A stretch of 20,866 nucleotides of DNA from DATHVI01 sp035461385 (GTDB taxonomy: Bacteria > Actinomycetota > Thermoleophilia > Solirubrobacterales > 70-9), in contig DATHVI010000191.1 in assembly GCA_035461385.1 (NCBI GenBank), positions 1 through 20,866 of the forward strand. Direction: 5' to 3'. This document shows, in pieces, positions 16,059-20,866 of this stretch. The notes under the pieces were generated by a model. That model did not search any database, was not told the origin of the DNA, and worked only from the letters and a program-made list of their open reading frames with translations. How positions within the stretch are numbered: the stretch's first letter is position 1; each line of letters opens with the position of its first letter. Position numbers and translations under genes: made by a program.

Positions 16059-16150
16059 CGCGGCTGCTCGCGGCCCAGCGTACCGCGCCTGTCGATCGGT
16101 CCCCGCCGGTTCCCGGAAGGGAGGACCGCGGCGCCGGCGAACACCCCGGT

Positions 16151-17014
16151 ATGGGTGCGAGCGCCGCCACGACCGCCGGCGGGCGCCGGGCGCGCGCCCG
16201 GTCGGCTGCCGCTGGTCGGGGAAGGCGCGCACGACCGGCAAGTCGTCCGGCTCGCCGCACGGCCGGGCCGTGGCGGGGGCGGCTGATCGCCGCCGCGCTG
16301 CTGGCGGCGGCCCTCGCCGCCGGGTACTTCCTCTGGCTGCGCGACTCCTCGCTGGTCGCGGTCACCGAGGTCGAGGTCGAGGGGGTGGGGACGAGCGAAC
16401 GCGGCGCGATCACCAGGGCTTTCACCCGCGAGGCCGAATCGATGACGACGCTCAACGTCGACACCGAGCGGCTCGAGGCCGTCGCCACGAGGTTCCCGAC
16501 GATCGAGTCGGTGCGCGCCGACGCGAGCATCCCGCGCTCGCTGACGATCACCGTCGTCGAGCGCCCCCCGGCGGTGGTCGCGCGAGCCGGCGGCGAGGAG
16601 GTCGCCGTCGCCGCCGACGGGACCGTGCTCCCCGGTGTCGCGGCCGGCGACCGGCTGCCGCGGCTCGACCTCGATCGCGTTCCCCGCGCCGGCCGGCTCG
16701 AGGGCGGAGCGCTCGCCCAGGCGCTCGTCGCCGCGGCGGCTCCCGAGCCGCTTGCGCCGCTGGTCGGCAAGGTGAGGCAGTCGGGCCGCTACGGGGTCGA
16801 GATCCGGATGCGCGGCGGGATCGTGATCCGCTTCGGGACCGGGGCGGCGGCGGCTGCGAAGTGGGCCGCGGCGGCGGCGGTGCTCGCCGACCCGCAGCTC
16901 GAGACCGTCGCCTACGTCGACGTCCGGGTCCCGCAGCGCCCCGCCGTGGGCGGCTCGGGGGACGTCGTCGCCGGCGGGGCGGCGACGATCGCCCCGGTGG
17001 CCACCCTCGAGTGA
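16151..17014 (+). CDS. ftsQ: Cell division protein FtsQ/DivIB
   Basis: This bitopic division protein of 287 aa links early and late divisome parts and helps control FtsWI. The N-terminus is cytoplasmic and extremely rich in Arg and Ala (1-44). One membrane segment covers about 45-63. A POTRA domain begins at about residue 69 (VTEVEVEGVG) and includes FPTIESVRADASIPRSLTITVVERPP, typical of FtsQ. The C-terminal beta domain is followed by a low-complexity Gly/Ala tail. The ATG at 16151 has no close ribosome-binding site; an AAGGGAGG run lies almost 30 bases upstream. The P450 gene diverges 92 bases away. The position between the mur genes and ftsZ is the usual one for ftsQ. A terminator-like hairpin follows directly. 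Confidence 0.9.
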   Translation: MGASAATTAGGRRARARSAAAGRGRRARPASRPARRTAGPWRGRLIAAALLAAALAAGYFLWLRDSSLVAVTEVEVEGVGTSERGAITRAFTREAESMTTLNVDTERLEAVATRFPTIESVRADASIPRSLTITVVERPPAVVARAGGEEVAVAADGTVLPGVAAGDRLPRLDLDRVPRAGRLEGGALAQALVAAAAPEPLAPLVGKVRQSGRYGVEIRMRGGIVIRFGTGAAAAAKWAAAAAVLADPQLETVAYVDVRVPQRPAVGGSGDVVAGGAATIAPVATLE

Positions 17015-17015
17015 A

Positions 17016-17039
17016 CCTCGACCCTGGGTCGAGGCTTTT
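17016..17039 (+). terminator. Intrinsic terminator after ftsQ
   Basis: CCTCGACCC and GGGTCGAGG (17016-17034) are perfect complements around a very short loop and are followed by CTTTT. The hairpin starts two bases after the ftsQ stop. It would separate ftsQ from ftsZ transcription. The T-run is short, so termination may be partial. Confidence 0.6.
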
Positions 17040-17124
17040 GCCGTTTCCGGAAGCCTGAACTACGGGTGGAGGGTTTTCGGCCGCCCGACGATGCACGATT
17101 CCATGCCGGATGGGGGTGGTCACG

Positions 17125-17153
17125 TTGAAATTTCTGCTCCGATCGCGTACGGT
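17125..17153 (+). promoter_or_regulatory. Sigma70-type promoter for ftsZ
   Basis: TTGAAA (17125-17130) and TACGGT (17148-17153) are separated by exactly 17 bases, giving 5 of 6 matches at -35 and the TANNNT pattern at -10. Transcription would start near 17160 and leave a leader of about 87 bases before the ftsZ ATG. The surrounding 232-base gap is visibly lower in GC than the coding DNA, which fits a regulatory region. Confidence 0.6.
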
Positions 17154-17246
17154 CGTCTTGACGTTCAGGCTGCAAACAGCGGAAAACACTCAACTATCGC
17201 TTCAGCCTCGGACGGATCCAAGGGTCAACTGCAACGGCTCACGAAC

Positions 17247-18329
17247 ATGGTCGAGTCCTCATATCTCGCGGTAATCAAGGTCGTCGGGACCGGTGGCGGC
17301 GGAACCAACGCGGTCAGCCGGATGGTCGACGCAGGGTTGAAGGGCGTCGAGTTCATCGCCGTCAACACCGACGTTCAGGCGCTCCAGGCCTGCGAGGCCG
17401 ACATCAAGCTGTCGATCGGCCACAACCTCACCCACGGCCTCGGCGCGGGCGCCAACCCCGAGGTCGGCGCCGGCGCCGCCGCCGAGTCGCGCGACGACAT
17501 CAAGGAGGCGCTCAAGGGCGCCGACATGGTCTTCGTCACCGCCGGCGAGGGGGGCGGGACCGGGACCGGCGCCGCGCCTGTGATCGCCGAGATCGCCAAG
17601 GAGGAGATCGGCGCGCTGACCGTCGGCGTGGTTACGAAGCCGTTCGAGTTCGAGGGCAACCGGCGGATGCAGCAGGCCCAGGAGGGGATCGACAAGCTGC
17701 GGGCGAAGGTCGACACGCTGATCATCGTCCCGAACGAGAAGCTGCTCCAGGTGGTCGAGCGTCGGACCTCCGTCCAGGAGGCGTTCCGGATGGCCGACGA
17801 CATCCTCCGCCAGGGCGTGCAGGGGATCACCGACCTGATCACGACCCCGGGACAGATCAACCTCGACTTCGCCGACGTCCGCACGGTGATGTCCGACGCT
17901 GGGTCGGCGATGATGGGGGTCGGAGTTGCCTCCGGCGAGAGCCGGGCGACCGAGGCGGCGAAGATGGCGATCTCCTCGCCGCTGATGGAGGAGTCGATCG
18001 ACGGCGCGACCGGGATGCTGATCAACTTCACCGGCTCGGAGGACCTGAACCTGTTCGAGGTCAACGAGGCCGCGCAGATCATCGTCGACACCGCCGACAA
18101 GGGCGCCAACATCATCTTCGGCACCGTGATCGACTCGGCGGTAGGCGATGAGATCAGGGTGACCGTGATCGCGACCGGCTTCCAGGGCTTCGAGACCCTC
18201 GCCCGGCGCCCGATCGAGGTCCGCGACCAGGCCCGTCGCCGCCGGGTCGGCCTCGCGGATCGCGAGCGTCGCGAGCTCGAGGTCTCCGAGGGCGACATCG
18301 ACGTCCCGGCCTTCCTCCGCGACCGCTAG
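17247..18329 (+). CDS. ftsZ: Cell division GTPase FtsZ
   Basis: This tubulin-like GTPase forms the cytokinetic ring on the cytoplasmic face of the membrane. It is 360 aa from the ATG at 17247. The N-terminal GTP-binding region shows IKVVGTGGGGTNAVSRM, and the tubulin signature GGGTGTG is at 102-108. The synergy loop contains NLDFADVRTVM. The GTPase core ends near residue 312. Then come about 36 highly charged, Arg-rich residues and the conserved C-terminal peptide (IDVPAFLRDR), which docks membrane tethers such as SepF in actinobacteria. The frame stays open upstream to an ATG at 17091, but that would place the predicted promoter inside the gene, and family sequence begins at VESSYLAVIKVV. 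No strong ribosome-binding site is seen. Neither ftsA nor sepF is in the window. Confidence 0.96.
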   Translation: MVESSYLAVIKVVGTGGGGTNAVSRMVDAGLKGVEFIAVNTDVQALQACEADIKLSIGHNLTHGLGAGANPEVGAGAAAESRDDIKEALKGADMVFVTAGEGGGTGTGAAPVIAEIAKEEIGALTVGVVTKPFEFEGNRRMQQAQEGIDKLRAKVDTLIIVPNEKLLQVVERRTSVQEAFRMADDILRQGVQGITDLITTPGQINLDFADVRTVMSDAGSAMMGVGVASGESRATEAAKMAISSPLMEESIDGATGMLINFTGSEDLNLFEVNEAAQIIVDTADKGANIIFGTVIDSAVGDEIRVTVIATGFQGFETLARRPIEVRDQARRRRVGLADRERRELEVSEGDIDVPAFLRDR

Positions 18330-18361
18330 CGAATCCGGCCGGCGCCCGCCCGCCGGGCCGT

Positions 18362-18378
18362 GCCGCCCGGAGGGCGGC
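18362..18378 (+). terminator. GC hairpin after ftsZ without T-run
   Basis: GCCGCCC (18362-18368) pairs with GGGCGGC (18372-18378) around a 3-base loop. There is no following T-run, and the structure ends just before a promoter-like TTGACA. It may terminate ftsZ transcripts weakly. Confidence 0.3.
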
Positions 18379-18383
18379 GGCGG

Positions 18384-18412
18384 TTGACAGCGGCGATCCG
18401 GCCCGCGAGGAT
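18384..18412 (+). promoter_or_regulatory. Promoter for the secreted 176-aa protein
   Basis: A perfect -35 box TTGACA (18384-18389) is followed after 17 bases by GAGGAT (18407-18412), a poor -10 with 3 of 6 matches. A leader of about 55-60 bases would follow before the ATG at 18476. Confidence 0.4.
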
Positions 18413-18475
18413 TGAGCCGGAACGCGATCGGAGGGGAGTCGAACCACCACGCCGGCTCCCCGGAGGGGAGCAGAG

Positions 18476-19006
18476 ATGAAGATCTTCGCCGGCAAGCGGC
18501 CCTCGCCCGGGACGTTGATCGCGGTCGCGGCGCTCGCGCTCGTCGTCGGGGGCTCAGCGGTGGCCGCGGGCCCGTTCGGCGCCGCCGAGGTCAGGCAGGT
18601 GAAGCAGATCGCGAAGAAGCAGGCGAAGAAGCAGGTTCGCCGGGGGCTGCGGCCGGCGCGGGTCAGGAGGCTTGCGCTCAATCCGGGCTGGGAGCGGGTC
18701 GCCGCGGGGGCGGGTCCCGGCCCGCCGCGCGCCTTCCGCGACCGGCTCGGCGTCGTCCATCTCGCAGGTGTAGTGTTCCGCGCCTCCGGGACCGAGAACG
18801 TCGCCCTCAGGCTGCCGCGCCGTCTGCGGCCGGGGTTCGAGCTCGAGCTTCCCGCGATCTGCGACGAGCCCGGGATCTTCTTCGACCCGCGGCCGGGGGT
18901 CGTCTTCATCGACGTGAACGGGGACGTCGAGCCGATCGACACGCCCGACTTCAATTGCTTCGACCGGCTGTCGCTCGACGGGATCTCGTTCCGGGCCGGC
19001 GGCTGA
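18476..19006 (+). CDS. Putative secreted protein of unknown function
   Basis: I do not recognise a named family for this 176 aa protein. Residues 1-31 form a signal peptide or N-terminal anchor with a small-residue cleavage-like site (SAVAAG). A strongly basic Lys/Arg segment follows (about 40-66), containing the repeat-like KQIAKKQAKKQ. The rest (about 85-176) looks beta-rich: VVHLAGVVFRASGTENVALRLP followed by LRPGFELELPAICDEPG. This loosely resembles the small trimming domains of surface or fibre-like proteins. Cysteines at 129 and 161 could form a disulfide outside the cell. The ATG is well supported by GGAGGGGAG 5 bases upstream, the strongest ribosome-binding site in the window, and a promoter-like pair lies ahead. 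It lies alone between ftsZ and gcvT. The basic segment might bind teichoic or nucleic acid polymers, but that is speculation. Confidence 0.75.
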   Translation: MKIFAGKRPSPGTLIAVAALALVVGGSAVAAGPFGAAEVRQVKQIAKKQAKKQVRRGLRPARVRRLALNPGWERVAAGAGPGPPRAFRDRLGVVHLAGVVFRASGTENVALRLPRRLRPGFELELPAICDEPGIFFDPRPGVVFIDVNGDVEPIDTPDFNCFDRLSLDGISFRAGG

Positions 19007-19053
19007 GCCGGCGCTCCTCGCGCGACCCGTAGCTCGGCCCGACCGGCCTGCGA

Positions 19054-19070
19054 CCGCGGCCTCGCCGCGG
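19054..19070 (+). other. GC hairpin between the secreted protein and gcvT
   Basis: CCGCGG occurs twice (19054-19059 and 19065-19070) around a 5-base spacer and can fold into a 6-bp stem. No T-run follows. It might act as a weak terminator or lie just upstream of a gcvT promoter: TACCGT at 19076-19081 lies 9 bases before the gcvT ATG. Confidence 0.25.
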
Positions 19071-19090
19071 ACGGGTACCGTCTCGCTGCG

Positions 19091-20155
19091 ATGAAGCGGA
19101 CCCCGCTGTACGAGGCGCACCTCGGCGCCGGAGCGAAGATGGTTCCGTTCGCCGGCTGGGAGATGCCGGTCTCCTACGAGGGAGTGCGCGAAGAGCACCT
19201 CGCGGTGCGGCGCCGATGCGGGGTCTTCGACGTCTCCCACATGGGCGAGATCGAGACCTCGGGCCCGGGCGCGCTCGGCCTCCTCCAGCGGGTGCTCTCG
19301 AACGACGTCGCGAGGATCGACGTCGGCGGCGCCCAGTACTCAGTGATCTGCCGCGACGACGGAGGGATCGTCGACGACACGTTCACCTACCGCCTCGGCG
19401 ACGAGCGCTACCTCACCGTCACCAACGCCTCGAACCACGACCGCGACCTCGCCTGGGTTCGCGACCACGCCGGCGGCTTCGATGCCGACGTCGCCGACGC
19501 CGCCCCGCGCTACGCGATGCTCGCCGTGCAGGGGCCCGCGGCGCCTGACATCGTCGCCGGCCTCGCCTCGGGCGAGCTTCCGCCACGGATGCGAACCGGG
19601 TCGCTGACGGTCGCGGGCGTCGAGGCGCTCGCCTGCCGGACCGGGTACACCGGCGAGGACGGCGTCGAGCTCCTGCTGCCGCCCGACGGGGCGGGCGGAG
19701 TGTGGGACGCGCTCGTTGCCGCCGGCGCCCAGCCGGCGGGGCTCGCGGCGCGCGACACGCTGCGGCTCGAGGTCTGCTTTCACCTCCACGGGAACGACAT
19801 CGACGAGCGCCGCAACCCGATCGAGGCCGGCCTCGGCTGGTGCTGCAAGGATGAGACGGGCTTCGTCGGCGCCGAGGCGGTCGCCGCCGCGCGCGAGCGC
19901 GGGACGGCGGAGCGCCTGGCGCCGTTCGCCTTCACCGGCCCGGGGATCCCGCGCCGGGGCAACCAGGTGCTCGCCGATGGCGAGCGCGCGGGGGTCGTCA
20001 CCAGCGGCACCCTCTCCCCCTGCCTCGAGACCGGGATCGGGATGGCGTACGTCCGCGCCGACCTCGCCGAGCCGGGGACCGAGGTCGAGGTCGACGTCCG
20101 CGGACGGCGGCGCGCCGCGCGGATCGAGTCGAGGCCGCTCTATCGGATGAGCTGA
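19091..20155 (+). CDS. gcvT: Glycine cleavage system T protein (aminomethyltransferase)
   Basis: GcvT takes the aminomethyl group from the lipoylated H protein, releases ammonia and passes the carbon to tetrahydrofolate. The product is 354 aa, usual for the family. Recognisable stretches are FAGWEMPVSY near the N-terminus, GVFDVSHMGEI at 44-54, GGIVDDTFTYR with the conserved Asp pair D95-D96, TNASNHDRD, GYTGEDGVEL, ARDTLRLE and RNPIEAGLGW. The residues after DTLRLE read VCFHLHGNDI, slightly different from the common AGMPLYGHDI-type sequence, but the fold should be unaffected. No clear ribosome-binding site precedes the ATG; a possible -10 box 9 bases upstream suggests a short or absent leader. 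gcvH and gcvPA follow on the same strand. Confidence 0.95.
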   Translation: MKRTPLYEAHLGAGAKMVPFAGWEMPVSYEGVREEHLAVRRRCGVFDVSHMGEIETSGPGALGLLQRVLSNDVARIDVGGAQYSVICRDDGGIVDDTFTYRLGDERYLTVTNASNHDRDLAWVRDHAGGFDADVADAAPRYAMLAVQGPAAPDIVAGLASGELPPRMRTGSLTVAGVEALACRTGYTGEDGVELLLPPDGAGGVWDALVAAGAQPAGLAARDTLRLEVCFHLHGNDIDERRNPIEAGLGWCCKDETGFVGAEAVAAARERGTAERLAPFAFTGPGIPRRGNQVLADGERAGVVTSGTLSPCLETGIGMAYVRADLAEPGTEVEVDVRGRRRAARIESRPLYRMS

Positions 20156-20199
20156 GGCGCACCGGCGGGGCGCTCGCCCGGCGAGGAGCTGGCGGTGAC

Positions 20200-20229
20200 G
20201 GGACAGCCGACATCGCGCCCGCATAGAGT
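20200..20229 (+). promoter_or_regulatory. Candidate promoter for gcvH
   Basis: GGGACA (20200-20205, 4 of 6 against TTGACA) and TAGAGT (20224-20229) are spaced 18 bases apart in the gap after gcvT. Transcription would start near 20236, leaving a leader of about 35 bases with a good ribosome-binding site. Confidence 0.4.
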
Positions 20230-20270
20230 CCCGGTCGCCGGAGCAAGGGACGACCGACGAGGAGGCGCGC

Positions 20271-20666
20271 GTGGCGGAAGAGACGTATCCCGAGGAGCTC
20301 AAGTACCACACCGAGCACGACTGGGCCCGGGTCGAGGGGGAGGAGGCGTCGTTCGGGATCACCTGGTACGCGCAGGACGCCCTCGGTGAGGTCGTCTTCT
20401 ACGAGCCGCCGGAGGTCGGGGCCGAGGTCGCGAAGGACTCCGCCTACGCCGAGGTCGAGTCGGTGAAGGCCGTCTCGGACGTCTACGCGCCGCTCTCGGG
20501 GGAGATCGTCGCCGTCAACGACGCGCTCACCGAGAGCCCGGAGACGATCAACGAGGATCCCTACGGCGAGGGCTGGCTGGTGCGGGTGCGCCTCTCGGAC
20601 CCGAGCGAGGTCGACGACCTGCTCGACGCCGCCGCCTACCGGAAGCTGCTCGCCGACGACGGGTAG
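20271..20666 (+). CDS. gcvH: Glycine cleavage system H protein (lipoyl carrier)
   Basis: GcvH is the small carrier whose lipoyl arm shuttles the aminomethyl group between the P, T and L proteins. It is 131 aa, the normal size. The N-terminus KYHTEHDWARVEG is typical, followed by FGITWYAQDALGEVVFYEPPEVG. K66 in ESVKAVSDVYAPLSG is the lipoylated lysine. NDALTESPETINEDPYGEGWLVRV closes the lipoyl-type fold. The GTG at 20271 is well supported by GAGGAGG 5 bases upstream. The 115-base gap after gcvT holds a promoter candidate, so gcvH may be transcribed both from its own promoter and by read-through from gcvT. Confidence 0.96.
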   Translation: MAEETYPEELKYHTEHDWARVEGEEASFGITWYAQDALGEVVFYEPPEVGAEVAKDSAYAEVESVKAVSDVYAPLSGEIVAVNDALTESPETINEDPYGEGWLVRVRLSDPSEVDDLLDAAAYRKLLADDG

Positions 20667-20683
20667 CCGTCCCGCCCCGTGAC

Positions 20684-20717
20684 TAGGATCAGGGCATCCG
20701 CCCCGTCCGGGTGGGAG
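20684..20717 (+). promoter_or_regulatory. Candidate -10 box and ribosome-binding site of gcvPA
   Basis: TAGGAT (20684-20689) matches TANNNT; no good -35 is seen. GGGAG (20713-20717) lies 8 bases before the ATG and is a plausible ribosome-binding site. The -10 lies just 17 bases after the gcvH stop, so gcvPA may have its own promoter inside the operon. Confidence 0.35.
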
Positions 20718-20725
20718 CTCGACGC

Positions 20726-20866
20726 ATGACCCGCTACACCCCCGCCACCGACGACGACCGGGCGGCGATGCTCGCCGCGATCGGCGTCACCTCGATCGAC
20801 GCCCTGTTCGAGCAGATCCCGGCCCCGCTGCGCCTCGAGCGCCCGCTCGACCTCCCCGCCGGGCTC
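20726..20866 (+). CDS. gcvPA: Glycine dehydrogenase subunit 1 (GcvPA), truncated by window end
   Basis: Only the first 47 codons are present; the gene runs off the right edge. The visible peptide starts MTRYTPATDDDRAAMLAAIG and continues VTSIDALFEQIPAPLRLERP, then LDLPAGL. This matches the start of the N-terminal subunit of the two-chain glycine decarboxylase (P protein), which decarboxylates glycine with pyridoxal phosphate and loads the H protein. The short N-terminus and the IPxxLRLxRPLDLP pattern favour the split GcvPA form over single-chain GcvP, but the catalytic lysine region lies outside the window. GGGAG 8 bases upstream supports the ATG. The order gcvT-gcvH-gcvPA is common. Confidence 0.85.
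   Translation, partial: MTRYTPATDDDRAAMLAAIGVTSIDALFEQIPAPLRLERPLDLPAGL

Noticed and set aside
17158..17186. Second -35-like box TTGACG in the ftsZ leader
   Set aside because: At 17-18 bases downstream the sequence is GGAAAA/GAAAAC with no acceptable -10; the upstream TTGAAA/TACGGT pair is much better.
17091..17246. N-terminal extension of FtsZ from an ATG at 17091
   Set aside because: It would include the predicted -35 and -10 boxes, shows no FtsZ-like sequence, and family sequence starts right after the ATG at 17247.
19007..19090. Possible glycine riboswitch ahead of gcvT
   Set aside because: The gap is only 84 bases, too short for even one full aptamer plus expression platform, and no aptamer-like core was recognised.
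1..20866. Mobile elements, CRISPR arrays, tRNA genes or toxin-antitoxin pairs
   Set aside because: No transposase-like frames, spaced direct repeats, cloverleaf-like segments or small paired toxin genes were seen on either strand.

Overview
The window carries most of a division and cell-wall (dcw) cluster from a very GC-rich bacterium, followed by the start of a glycine-cleavage locus. High GC, frequent GTG starts, a MurE with the DNPR motif of meso-diaminopimelate ligases, no ftsA, and several genes that appear to lack a leader all point to an actinobacterium. Thermoleophilia is my best guess, but nothing in the window proves it.

Layout. Positions 1-2370 hold an FtsL-like gene and an FtsI-type transpeptidase, with overlapping ends. 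A reverse-strand secreted matrixin-like metalloprotease follows (2423-3520). Then come murE, murF and mraY (3656-7511), tightly coupled by overlapping stops and starts. A reverse-strand pair, a three-helix membrane protein and an SRPBCC protein, occupies 7590-8437. Next are murD, ftsW, murG, murC and murB (8541-14705), then a reverse-strand cytochrome P450 (14712-16058), ftsQ (16151-17014) and ftsZ (17247-18329). After ftsZ lies a small secreted protein of unknown function (18476-19006), then gcvT, gcvH and the first 47 codons of gcvPA (19091 to the end).

How they work together. MurB, MurC, MurD, MurE and MurF build UDP-MurNAc-pentapeptide in the cytoplasm. MraY and MurG make lipid I and lipid II at the membrane. 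FtsW polymerises lipid II and FtsI crosslinks it at the septum. FtsQ and the FtsL-like protein link that synthase to the ring made by FtsZ. The gcv genes break down glycine to feed one-carbon units into folate. The reverse-strand genes have no obvious role in this pathway, and their placement at three separate junctions is the most unusual structural feature.

No gap between genes exceeds 300 bases. The longest is the 232-base stretch ahead of ftsZ, with lower GC than its surroundings, which holds a terminator-like hairpin and a good promoter match. I saw no tRNA, rRNA, CRISPR array, insertion sequence or clear riboswitch. I found no convincing new multi-gene system. The leads worth following are the interleaved reverse-strand genes, the ftsW/murG overlap, the apparent leaderless starts and the unknown secreted protein.
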